DNA of 33,927 bases from an uncultured Flavobacteriaceae bacterium (GTDB lineage Bacteria; Bacteroidota; Bacteroidia; Flavobacteriales; Flavobacteriaceae). The position numbers and the translations under genes are program-made. Below the pieces are notes generated by a model that was not told where the DNA came from, made no database searches, and saw only the letters and a program-made list of their open reading frames with translations. Positions 16,436 to 25,440 of this stretch are shown one piece after another; the first letter of the stretch is position 1, and each line of letters starts with the position of its first letter. The stretch spans positions 1-33,927 of the forward strand of contig CALDYU010000033.1 of assembly GCA_937944485.1 (NCBI GenBank), in the 5' to 3' direction.

Positions 16436-19174
16436 TTATAAAGAATCACGCTTCGTTGCGGCCGTATCTTTCTTCTTCTTTTTACCAAAAAGTCCACCTA
16501 AGATATCTTTTGCTGCTTCCTTAACCACACCCTCTTCAGCATTTGCCGGAATAGAATCTGTTTTTGTGGCTACACTATCATTTTTAGCACCTCCTAAAAT
16601 TCCTCCTAAAACATCTTTGACTGCATTTTTGTTGTCTTGATGTTGCGTCGTATCGTTCTTCGCTTCTTTCCCACCTAAAATATCAGTCAACAGTTCAGAA
16701 GCCTTATCTTTTCCTTTATTGATAAGCTTTGCTTTTTGAATCTCAATCAAACGAGTGGTCAAAGATTTAATGCCAGAACTGATATCTGTTGTCACAGTAG
16801 GTTTGTTGTATGCACCCCCAATAGTGGCAATTACAGGAATCGTTAAATTTTCTAATTGAGAATCATCAATCTTCGCAATTAGCGTATTGACCTCATTGCC
16901 TAGGTATTTGGCAGGTACTTGCATGGTGGCCTTGTAGTTCATTTGCTTATCAAAGGTGTGACTACCATCGATTGCTATTGCAATATCTTTATAATTGATG
17001 CTAAATGGTTTAACCTGCACTACCCCATCTTTAAACGCCAACTTCGTCTTTAGATCTGCAATATTCAGTTGCTTAGGGTCAATAAAATCAAGTTTTTTAG
17101 CAAGAGCTTCTAAAAGTGGCGCAGCACTGGCATCAACTTCTTTAGTGAGCACGTTTGCTATGACATCTCCACTAAGGGAATTTAAATTGGGTAGTAAATC
17201 ATCGGTTAAGGCTCCTGAAAGCGCAATGTCAGAATCTAATTTTCCCTTTAAGATTTCGGCAATAGGTGCAACTGCCTGAAACAATTCTAAATATTTGAAG
17301 GTTTCGCCTATCTGCAATTTATCTAAACCTAATTTCATGTCAAAGACGGGAGTCTCACCTTTTGTTGAAACCGTTCCGTAGAAAGTTAATTGCCCATTGA
17401 AGATGGATGTCGTCATATCATTTAAAGTCGCTTTTTCGTCATTAATGCGAAGATTTCCTTTGACATTTTTAAGCGTTAAATTATCGTACAAAACCGTATT
17501 TGCACTTGCGTTAATAGTGGCATCTAAAAAAGAGGGGATTTTTATCTGCCCAGCTCCCTCAGTTTTGTCTTCTGCCTCATTGCTTTCATCTTCTTCAACA
17601 CCTTCGGTCATAAAATCACTTAAAGCGAAAGTGTCAGATTTTAAGTTAAAATCGCCTTTTATCTTTTCATCATTAAACAGATAGCCTAGTAAATTAGTAA
17701 TAGTGCCGTTAGCATTAATATCTGTTTTTCCTGTTGTGCCTTCTAATTTAGAAAGCGTTACGGTTTTTGGGTTGAATGTTAAAGCGGTAGCTTTTAATTG
17801 TACAGGATTAGCCATTTCGCTTGAATTATACTCGAAATCTTTCAAGCTCATGTTACCAGAGGTCTTTGTGTTTTCGTAATTGTTTTTTTCAATCGAGGCC
17901 ATATCAAAAGCCGTCGTAAAATCAGCATTTAAAAATCCTTTAAGCATAAGATCATCAGAAACGGGGTAGGCTTTTGCAATATTGGCGAGGTTCATAGCAC
18001 CATCAAGATGCGCATTCACTTTCGTATTCCCCATTAATTCTTTGATATGTGCCATCATATTAAATCGATCTTCATCAATCATAAAAGAGAATTTATTAAT
18101 ATCAACGTAGGTTTCTTCTACAATACCCGTGGTATTGCGAATAGCCACATCAATAAAGACTTTATGAACAGCTTTGGGCAGGTTCGGGTATTTGAATGAA
18201 GCATTATCTGAATTTATATTGATCTCAAATTGCGGAATATGTTTTTCATCTGAAAGGCCTTTAAAATTACCGTTCAATACAAAATCACCCGTCGTTTCAA
18301 CGAGTTCAATATTCTTGGTATACCCTTCGGGAATAACCCCTAAGAAATTTTTAAAATCAGAAGAGGGCGTCTTAAAATCAATAGCAATGTTTTGACTATT
18401 TTCATTCACTTTTACGAAACCGTTAAACACTAATGGTAATTGATTTATTTGTGCCTTATTTTCTAAAAAAGTATAGGTATCATTTTCTAGATCAATACCA
18501 ATAAGGGCATCTAATGTAATTTTATTTTTGTTTAAATAATTGGTGCTATCTAGTTCAAAGGTTACCAGGGCTTCTGTTTCAGTATTTAACTCAGATACTG
18601 ATGCCGATAAATCACCAGAACCTTTATGTTGAATCTCAGACAACACCAAAAACACTTCTGCTACAGCATCGTCATATATTACTTTTGAGTTTTTTATTTC
18701 ATACGACTGTAAATCAAGTGTAAAACCCTCAGAAGCCGAATTCGAATCCTCTGAAACTACGGCATCTTTTCCAATTTCATAATTGGCTACTTCATTCTCG
18801 TTTACCTTAACGTGAACCTTGGCACCATCAACAAAAAGGGTTTGAATAGCAATAGGCTGCCCTTCCTCTTTAAAAAGTTCAGGTATAGCTAGCGTTATGT
18901 TTACTTGCTTTGCGGCAAATAAAGTATCACCTTCGAATGGTTGGTGATTGGCTAAATACACATCGACTAAATTTAATTCGGCATTCGGAAAACTTTTGAT
19001 TAAACTTAGGCGTGCATCGCTAAAGTCAAGCGTAGCATTGACATTGCTATTTACATTCGCCTTTATAAGTTGTCCTATTTTAGCTTCTAGTACAAAAGGA
19101 GCAGCGACAAGCGCAATAACAAGAAGTAGGATTACTACACCAACTATTTTTAAGATTTTCTTTCCCATAACCAA
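16436..19174 (-). CDS. AsmA-like envelope protein
   Basis: 912 aa with one N-terminal membrane helix (ILKIVGVVILLLVIALVAAPFVL) and a long periplasmic region with AsmA features: FVLEAKIGQLIKANVNSNVNATLDFSDARLSLIKSFPNAEL at the start and the C-terminal AsmA2-type segment near 690-830 (ALAKKLDFIDPKQLNIADLKTKLAFKDGVVQVKPF). Such proteins are thought to form lipid-transport bridges between membranes. The last 120 residues are low-complexity, with three ILGG/VLGG repeats separated by Lys, Asp and Thr runs. ATG at 19168 (MGKKILK) is an equally good start. It is a single gene, converging on DUF2797. Confidence 0.85.
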   Translation of the reverse strand: MVMGKKILKIVGVVILLLVIALVAAPFVLEAKIGQLIKANVNSNVNATLDFSDARLSLIKSFPNAELNLVDVYLANHQPFEGDTLFAAKQVNITLAIPELFKEEGQPIAIQTLFVDGAKVHVKVNENEVANYEIGKDAVVSEDSNSASEGFTLDLQSYEIKNSKVIYDDAVAEVFLVLSEIQHKGSGDLSASVSELNTETEALVTFELDSTNYLNKNKITLDALIGIDLENDTYTFLENKAQINQLPLVFNGFVKVNENSQNIAIDFKTPSSDFKNFLGVIPEGYTKNIELVETTGDFVLNGNFKGLSDEKHIPQFEININSDNASFKYPNLPKAVHKVFIDVAIRNTTGIVEETYVDINKFSFMIDEDRFNMMAHIKELMGNTKVNAHLDGAMNLANIAKAYPVSDDLMLKGFLNADFTTAFDMASIEKNNYENTKTSGNMSLKDFEYNSSEMANPVQLKATALTFNPKTVTLSKLEGTTGKTDINANGTITNLLGYLFNDEKIKGDFNLKSDTFALSDFMTEGVEEDESNEAEDKTEGAGQIKIPSFLDATINASANTVLYDNLTLKNVKGNLRINDEKATLNDMTTSIFNGQLTFYGTVSTKGETPVFDMKLGLDKLQIGETFKYLELFQAVAPIAEILKGKLDSDIALSGALTDDLLPNLNSLSGDVIANVLTKEVDASAAPLLEALAKKLDFIDPKQLNIADLKTKLAFKDGVVQVKPFSINYKDIAIAIDGSHTFDKQMNYKATMQVPAKYLGNEVNTLIAKIDDSQLENLTIPVIATIGGAYNKPTVTTDISSGIKSLTTRLIEIQKAKLINKGKDKASELLTDILGGKEAKNDTTQHQDNKNAVKDVLGGILGGAKNDSVATKTDSIPANAEEGVVKEAAKDILGGLFGKKKKKDTAATKRDSL

Positions 19175-19219
19175 ACCAAAATGAAGTTAATTCTATAACT
19201 CTAGGAAAGAAGTAATATT

Positions 19220-19930
19220 TTAATTTTCAAGATTAATTTCTTCTCCTACAGCTAAATGAAAACGTTTTCGTAGAAGATATACGAACAAATACAGAAAAGG
19301 GGTGTCTATAAATGCAATAAAAACCTTAAAAAGAAAACCACTTATTACGAGTCCGAAGAAAATATTCCATGGTAATACACCAAAAGCACATAGCAAACCA
19401 ACTACGGCGAAAGTATCTATAAACTGTGATAGAAATGTAGAAAAATTATTCCGTAGCCAAAGGTGTTTTCCTTTAGTAAGCCTTTTCCAAAAATGATAGA
19501 TAGCAATATCGACATATTGCGCTAATAAATAAGCAATCATTGAAGCGAATACAGCTATTGGTGATAGAGCAAAAACTTTGGAGAAGGTCATATCATCAAT
19601 CGGAGAATTCGTTATTGCCGGGGCAACATCAGCAATTAGCACAATTACCATGGAAAAAAAAGAAGCGAAAATACCTGCTGTTACAATTTCATTTGCCTTC
19701 TTTTTACCATAGATTTCAGAGATTAAATCAGTAATCAAAAAGGTAATGGGGTACGGTAAAATTCCAACAGAAACCTCAAAAAGATTCGCTCCGAAAATAC
19801 TCACATCACCAAAAGGTTGCCAAAGAAAGAACTTTTGAAATATTAAATTAGAAACTACTAATGATGTAATAAATAATGCCCCTAGATATAAATAAATTTT
19901 AGAAGCTAGTCTTTTGTCAATCGAGCTCAT
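19220..19930 (-). CDS. yhhQ: Queuosine precursor transporter (YhhQ/VUT family)
   Basis: 236 aa with six hydrophobic segments. The family hallmarks are IFGANLFEVSVGILPYPITFLITDLISEIYGKKKANEIV near residues 44-83 and FLSQFIDTFAVVGLLCAFG near 167. Members import queuine or preQ0/preQ1 for tRNA modification. It is monocistronic and divergent from the DUF5723 gene. Confidence 0.9.
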   Translation of the reverse strand: MSSIDKRLASKIYLYLGALFITSLVVSNLIFQKFFLWQPFGDVSIFGANLFEVSVGILPYPITFLITDLISEIYGKKKANEIVTAGIFASFFSMVIVLIADVAPAITNSPIDDMTFSKVFALSPIAVFASMIAYLLAQYVDIAIYHFWKRLTKGKHLWLRNNFSTFLSQFIDTFAVVGLLCAFGVLPWNIFFGLVISGFLFKVFIAFIDTPFLYLFVYLLRKRFHLAVGEEINLEN

Positions 19931-20123
19931 TATAATTTTACCCTATATATTTATTTATTATTCCGCTCCTCTTTGCAATACTATTTTAAAGTATTTCATA
20001 CGAAATTATATGTTTTTTCTTACGAAATGCAATACTATTCAAATTGTCTCGTTATTGATAGACTTAACAAAAACATGGTTCCCCCCATTTTTGAATATAA
20101 ATGTAATTCATTTTAAAAAAGGC

Positions 20124-21548
20124 ATGATAAAATTCATTCTTTTTATATCATTTCTTTGGTCATCTTTAATTGGTTATTCACAATCTTATCTCGGTTTCTT
20201 AAATCATACGTATAGCGGAGTACATAATGTGCTTTCTAACCCAGCTCAACTAGCAAATACCCCTTATAAAGTCGACATTAATTTAGTAAGTTTTAGTGGT
20301 TTGGTTGGCAACAATTATTACGGTCTCAATTTAAACCAATTACTCGGTGATAATTTCGATATTACTAATGACGCCCTAAAAACGCCAAGTGATTCAAATA
20401 CAATTTTCGGAAATATAGACCTATTAGGCCCTTCAGTATTGTTTACGATAGACAATCAAAATTCCTTAGCACTTTTCACAAGAGGTCGTACATTTTTTAG
20501 CCTCAATGAAATTAACGGACAAACATTCGAAAACTTAACTACTGAATTTAATGATAATACAGATTATACGATCGAAGAAGATGATTTTAATGGTCAAGCT
20601 AACGCATGGTCGGAAATAGGCATTGCTTACGCCAGAGCATTGTTCAGCACCGATCTTCATACCCTTACTGGTGGTATTTCATTAAAATATATTCAGGGAT
20701 ATGCAAATGGATATATTCATGGTAATAATGTAACCCTGAACTATGATGCCGATGGTATTATCTTACCAAATAACGACACCGTTGGTAGCATTGTGTCGAC
20801 TGGTGAAATCACCTATGGCTATAGCAGTGATTTTCAAGATTACAACTTTGAAAAGACTGGTACTGGTTTCGGGTTTGATATTGGTGGCGTTTACGAATGG
20901 AAAACAAAAAGCAGTGAAACCTACACCTTAAAACTAGGTTTATCAATTACAGATATTGGCACAATTAATTATAAGACTGGAGTAGAAAAAACATATAATA
21001 TAGCGAATGCTATTACACAAGAAGATATTGACAATACTGATGGGTTAACAGAGCTCTTTGATACCTACTACACGGAAACAAGTTCTAAAAATATTGAAAA
21101 AACCCAATTACCAACGACCTTACATCTAAATCTTGATTATAAATTTACTACAAAATTATATCTCAATCTTAACAGCGACTATTCATTGGTGTCTAAAGCC
21201 AAATTAGATGCCATGAGAGCATTAACGCATACAACGATTACACCGCGTTACCAAAGCAAGTGGTTTAGCGTATATTCGCCAATAGGAATGCTGCAAAATT
21301 CGGGCTTTCAATGGGGTTTAGGTTTTAGAGCCGGACCATTGTATATCGGTTCAGGAGCTATTGTTTCTGCACTCATGCGTACTAACATTCAGTATTTAGA
21401 TGGCTACGCAGGCTTAAAAATACCCTTATATCGAAAAAACAGGGTTTCGAATTCTAATGATACTGATGGTGATGGCGTATTAAATATGATGGATGGTTGT
21501 CCGAAAATACCAGGGCCACCATCAAACGACGGCTGTCCTGAGAATTAG
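20124..21548 (+). CDS. DUF5723 family exported protein with calcium-binding-type tail
   Basis: 474 aa from the ATG at 20124, chosen because it begins a good signal peptide (MIKFILFISFLWSSLIGYSQ). An open frame continues 210 nt upstream but would put about 70 unlikely residues ahead of it. The body (SYLGFLNHTYSGVHNVLSNPAQLANTPYKVDINL...) is the DUF5723 opening, and alternating aromatic strands suggest an outer-membrane barrel. The final residues, DTDGDGVLNMMDGCP, are a thrombospondin type 3-like calcium motif as found before OmpA domains, but no OmpA domain follows, so the protein ends early compared with proteins that carry both. It converges on sppA with 2 nt between stops. Confidence 0.8.
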   Translation: MIKFILFISFLWSSLIGYSQSYLGFLNHTYSGVHNVLSNPAQLANTPYKVDINLVSFSGLVGNNYYGLNLNQLLGDNFDITNDALKTPSDSNTIFGNIDLLGPSVLFTIDNQNSLALFTRGRTFFSLNEINGQTFENLTTEFNDNTDYTIEEDDFNGQANAWSEIGIAYARALFSTDLHTLTGGISLKYIQGYANGYIHGNNVTLNYDADGIILPNNDTVGSIVSTGEITYGYSSDFQDYNFEKTGTGFGFDIGGVYEWKTKSSETYTLKLGLSITDIGTINYKTGVEKTYNIANAITQEDIDNTDGLTELFDTYYTETSSKNIEKTQLPTTLHLNLDYKFTTKLYLNLNSDYSLVSKAKLDAMRALTHTTITPRYQSKWFSVYSPIGMLQNSGFQWGLGFRAGPLYIGSGAIVSALMRTNIQYLDGYAGLKIPLYRKNRVSNSNDTDGDGVLNMMDGCPKIPGPPSNDGCPEN

Positions 21549-21550
21549 CA

Positions 21551-23311
21551 CTACTTAATATTGAGCACAAAAGGCATTCTTGCCTGTATGCCTTTTTGAT
21601 TCATTGTTGCTTTTACTTGCTTTAGAATATCATAAGCTTCTTCCCCAATCTCTTCTTTGATTAGGTTTTGTTGCGCTTTCATACGAACACCGCCCATATC
21701 TTCCATCAATCTTTCGATACCCGTTTTATATCTCGGAAACTTACGGATTCCAAAATCTTCTATTTCGGCTAATTCAGCGGCCGCTGCAATGGCATCATTA
21801 AGATTGCCTAATTCATCAACCAAACCGATTCGTTTAGCATCAACGCCGCTCCATACTCTCCCTTGCGCGAGTTCGTGTACTTCAGGCTTACTAAGATTTC
21901 GTCCGTCAGCAACGCGTTGTAAAAAAACGTCATAGGTATGTTCTATACCTTCTTGAACCGTATTACGAAAAGTGTCACTCATCGGTTCAAATAACGAATA
22001 CTCTACCGAATTTTTGTTAGTGCCTACTTGCTCTGCATTGATTCCGATATCATCGGCCAATTCGGCTACATTTGGTATGGTTCCGAATACCCCAATTGAC
22101 CCCGTAATAGTCGTAGGCTCTGCAAATATTTTATCCGCTCCTGCGGCAATATAATACCCCCCCGAAGCAGCTACATTACCCATAGATACCACCACAGGTT
22201 TGTCGGCTTTAGCCAATTCAATTTCTCGCCAAATAATATCAGAAGTCAAGGCACTGCCACCTGGAGAATTAACACGTATAACAATCGCCTTTACTTTATC
22301 ATCTTCTTTTGCTTTGCGAATAGCCTTACTCATCAAGCCTTGCCCAATGAGCTCTTGATTGCCTTCACCATAAATAATTTCACCTTGGGCAAAAATAACC
22401 GCGATTTTACGATCTCCTGATTTTTTTATCTTTTTGTTGGCACGGGTAATATAATCTTCTAATGATACCGTATTCAAATCTTTATCAGCATCAGTATTGG
22501 TAATATTTTTGAGTTTAGAAAGATATTCATCATAAAATATATCTGCGTCGACAAGCCCTGTTTGCCTTGCATATTTGGGCATTCTTCCGCCAAGTGTATC
22601 GGCAATGATATTCAGATCTTCAACCGTCATGTTGCGACCATCGGCAATTTCATCAACCATCGTATTCCATAGCGAAGAAATCAACTCTTTTATCTGCGTT
22701 CGATTGGCCTCACTCATTTCATTGGCCAAATAGGGTTCAACGGCACTTTTATATTTTCCGTGACGTATCACTTCCATTTTCACTCCTGTTTTTTCTTGCA
22801 GATCTTTATAAAAAAGTACTTCTGAGGCTAATCCTCGAAAATCTATACCTCCTACAGGATTTATAAAAATAGAATCAGCAACACTGGCCAAATAGTAGTC
22901 TTTCTGCAAATAAAAGTCCCCATAAGTATAAATGAATTTTCCATTTTCCTTAAAATCTTTCAAAGCCGCTCGAATGGCCTGAGTTTGTGCTAAACCTGCC
23001 AAAATAAAATTATTATCTATACTAATGCCTTTGATATTATCATCATTTTTAGCAACGGCAATAGCATTTAAAATTTCATCTAAGCCATTCGCTTCAGTAA
23101 ATAAACTTGCGAAGGGATCGTCAGCGGCAGCACCTACATAATCACTAATGGGTAATTGTAATTGTAATTGTAGTACCGAATTCTTTTTAACGATTACCTC
23201 ATCTTCACCGCTACTTACCAGACCTGCAAAGACAAAGAACATAATAAAAACAATTCCAAAAGCGACAAGACAACCTAATATAGCTGCCAAAAGGTTACGT
23301 AAAAACTTCAT
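21551..23311 (-). CDS. sppA: Signal peptide peptidase SppA, 67K type
   Basis: A membrane-anchored serine protease that degrades cleaved signal peptides. It has one N-terminal helix (about residues 7-31) and two tandem ClpP-fold halves. The catalytic Lys is Lys188 in YKSAVEPYL (first half), and the Ser is Ser383 in GNVAASGGYYIAA (second half), with RVNSPGGSALTSD beside it. The length of 586 aa is normal for the long type. Confidence 0.95.
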   Translation of the reverse strand: MKFLRNLLAAILGCLVAFGIVFIMFFVFAGLVSSGEDEVIVKKNSVLQLQLQLPISDYVGAAADDPFASLFTEANGLDEILNAIAVAKNDDNIKGISIDNNFILAGLAQTQAIRAALKDFKENGKFIYTYGDFYLQKDYYLASVADSIFINPVGGIDFRGLASEVLFYKDLQEKTGVKMEVIRHGKYKSAVEPYLANEMSEANRTQIKELISSLWNTMVDEIADGRNMTVEDLNIIADTLGGRMPKYARQTGLVDADIFYDEYLSKLKNITNTDADKDLNTVSLEDYITRANKKIKKSGDRKIAVIFAQGEIIYGEGNQELIGQGLMSKAIRKAKEDDKVKAIVIRVNSPGGSALTSDIIWREIELAKADKPVVVSMGNVAASGGYYIAAGADKIFAEPTTITGSIGVFGTIPNVAELADDIGINAEQVGTNKNSVEYSLFEPMSDTFRNTVQEGIEHTYDVFLQRVADGRNLSKPEVHELAQGRVWSGVDAKRIGLVDELGNLNDAIAAAAELAEIEDFGIRKFPRYKTGIERLMEDMGGVRMKAQQNLIKEEIGEEAYDILKQVKATMNQKGIQARMPFVLNIK

Positions 23312-23336
23312 ATTTTATCAAATGATTAATCTAGCC

Positions 23337-23344
23337 CAAAGATA
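23337..23344 (-). promoter_or_regulatory. Possible -7 element for sppA
   Basis: The minus strand reads TATCTTTG, an exact TAnnTTTG, 26 nt before the sppA ATG. The -33 region is not convincing. Confidence 0.45.
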
Positions 23345-23384
23345 AACAATGTGATTTTGTTTTACTTACTTTGTTCTATACACC

Positions 23385-24530
23385 ATGAAGACGAAAAAAA
23401 CCGCATATCTTTCTTTAGGTAGTAATATTGCTGATAAAATTTTAAATCTGCAAAACGCTGTTTTTGCTATTCATCAATCTGTTGGGCCTGTTATTACTAT
23501 TTCTCCGGTATACCAAAGCAGTTCTTGGGGTTTTGAGTCTGATGATTTTTTAAACCTTTGTGTTGCTATCGAAACCACTTTAGATCCTCACGCGCTTTTA
23601 ACACAGTTATTAATTGTTGAAAAACAGCTTGGTCGAATACGTATGCAAGAAGATGGTTACGCACCTCGCCTTATTGATATTGATATTCTCTATTACAATA
23701 ACGAAACTTGTTTTAATAAAGATTTGGTTATACCGCACCCAGAATTACCTTTTCGCAATTTCGTGCTAAGACCTCTGGCTGATATAGCTCCGCAGTTATA
23801 TCACCCCATTCTGCAAAAAGATACGCGTAACTTACTGCAAGAGTGTAAGGATAAAGGTCGCTTAGAGAAAACCACTTGGCGCGTTTATGCGGACAAAGCA
23901 TCCTTATTTAGTCAATTAAATTTCATCGCCATAGAAGGCAATATTGGCGCCGGAAAAACAACTTTAGCAAAAAAAATTGCTGAGAAATATAATGGCAAAC
24001 TGGTTTTAGAACGTTTTGCAGACAACCCTTTTTTGCCAAAATTTTATAGTGATCAACGACGCTATGCCTTTCCTTTAGAAATGTCGTTTCTTGCTGATAG
24101 ATACCAACAATTCACTGATGACACTACGCAATATGATCTCTTCAAAGACTTTATGGTAAGTGATTATGACATCTATAAGTCACTCATATTTGCAAAGGTC
24201 ACGCTTCAAAAAGAAGAATTCGAGCTTTATCGAAAACTATTTCATTTAATGTATAGAGAAGTTAAAAAACCAAAAATTTATATCTATCTCTATCAAAGCA
24301 CCCCACAATTACTGGCAAATATCAAGAAACGTGGTAGGGAGTATGAACAAAGCATTAGCTCGGAGTATTTAGAAAAAATTAATTCAGGTTATTTCGAATT
24401 TATTAAAAGCTACCCTGAACAAAATAATCTCGTTATCGAACTTGGAGATCTCGATTTCGTGGCCAATGAACAGGATTTTAATACCATCATAAATAGCATC
24501 ATTAAATTTGCCATTCATTTACCTTCTTAA
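23385..24530 (+). CDS. folK: Fusion: HPPK (FolK) plus deoxynucleoside kinase
   Basis: 381 aa with two enzymes in one chain. Residues 1-160 are 6-hydroxymethyl-dihydropterin pyrophosphokinase of folate synthesis (AYLSLGSNIADK at the start, SSSWGF, and GYAPRLIDIDIL at 91-102). Residues 179-381 are a deoxynucleoside kinase, most like deoxyadenosine/deoxyguanosine kinases: P-loop GNIGAGKT at 185-192, ERFADNPFLPKFY, FLADRYQQF, and the lid KKRGREYEQSI. The fusion is recurrent in Bacteroidota. It may connect folate and nucleotide supply, but no joint activity is implied by the sequence. Confidence 0.93.
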   Translation: MKTKKTAYLSLGSNIADKILNLQNAVFAIHQSVGPVITISPVYQSSSWGFESDDFLNLCVAIETTLDPHALLTQLLIVEKQLGRIRMQEDGYAPRLIDIDILYYNNETCFNKDLVIPHPELPFRNFVLRPLADIAPQLYHPILQKDTRNLLQECKDKGRLEKTTWRVYADKASLFSQLNFIAIEGNIGAGKTTLAKKIAEKYNGKLVLERFADNPFLPKFYSDQRRYAFPLEMSFLADRYQQFTDDTTQYDLFKDFMVSDYDIYKSLIFAKVTLQKEEFELYRKLFHLMYREVKKPKIYIYLYQSTPQLLANIKKRGREYEQSISSEYLEKINSGYFEFIKSYPEQNNLVIELGDLDFVANEQDFNTIINSIIKFAIHLPS

Positions 24531-24655
24531 GTTTTTTTTAAGAAAATTGTTGCACAGAACCCATGGATTTACTTAATTAGCAAAGTTTTTAGAACAATTT
24601 TGAATTCTAAAAAACGCATTACGGTTTAAACTAACTAACTCAAACTATATTGCCC

Positions 24656-24680
24656 AGCCCGTATATTACGGGCTTTTTTT
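24656..24680 (+). terminator. Terminator of folK-dNK
   Basis: AGCCCGTA (24656-24663) pairs with TACGGGCT (24667-24674) around a 3-nt loop, followed by a seven-T run. It overlaps the stop codon of the convergent methyltransferase gene. Confidence 0.9.
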
Positions 24681-25208
24681 ATGTTTTAATTTTTCCCAAA
24701 AATTCCAAATGACTAGCCCAACACTTACTGAAATATTTAATGAATGTTTGGTGCCAAATTGAGGAATTTCAACAACATGTTTACAAGAATCAACTACTTC
24801 TTGTTGAACACCTTTAACTTCATTACCAAACACTAAAACATACTTTGCTGATGCACTAACCGCATACTCGTTAAGCATAGTCGCATTTTCTGTTTGTTCA
24901 ATCGCAATGGTTTCATAACCTTTTTCATTATATTCTTGAATCACGGCCAAGGTCTGTTTTCGGTACTGCCATTGCACACTCTCTGTAGCTCCTAAAGCTG
25001 TTTTTCGAATATCTTTATGGGGCGGTGTAGCCGTGATGCCACACAAATATATTTTCTCGATTAAAAAAGCATCAGAAGTTCTAAATACAGAACCCACATT
25101 ATTCAAACTACGAATATTGTCAAGAACGATTACTATTGGCATTTTCACTGCCGTTTTGAAACTTGCAATATCTAATCTCGTAAGTTCTTCATTTTTTAAT
25201 TTTCGCAT
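24666..25208 (-). CDS. TrmH/SpoU-family RNA 2'-O-methyltransferase
   Basis: 180 aa, a single SPOUT domain that methylates ribose in tRNA or rRNA with SAM. The three family motifs are present: NIRSLNNVGSVFRTSDAF near residues 31-48, VLVFGNEVKGVQQEV near 128, and IPQFGTKHSLNISVSVGLVIW near 148-168, which form the trefoil knot. It lacks the N-terminal RNA-binding domain of longer members. The target nucleotide is not predictable from this sequence. The 232 nt between it and mutS contain no gene I can support, only divergent upstream sequence. Confidence 0.9.
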   Translation of the reverse strand: MRKLKNEELTRLDIASFKTAVKMPIVIVLDNIRSLNNVGSVFRTSDAFLIEKIYLCGITATPPHKDIRKTALGATESVQWQYRKQTLAVIQEYNEKGYETIAIEQTENATMLNEYAVSASAKYVLVFGNEVKGVQQEVVDSCKHVVEIPQFGTKHSLNISVSVGLVIWNFWEKLKHKKSP

Positions 25209-25440
25209 ATTTCGAAAGATTAATAAAAGTTTTTTTAGTTTTTAATAATATGATTTATGCGCATTGAGGTATAGCAAATAATTAGTGTCTTAACGTGGCA
25301 CTGTCATTTCATCTTTTTTTGAACTCGAAAAACAGTCTAAAAGTTATCCCCATAATATCAACAAATGGGAAATTTTCTAGACAAAAATAGTACATTCGTC
25401 GGTATCGATTCTTGCGTAGCAATATCCTAATATATATCAT

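Noticed and set aside
19914..20123. Upstream extension of the DUF5723 gene
   Set aside because: Open but encodes about 70 residues with no family match ahead of a complete signal peptide that starts at 20124.
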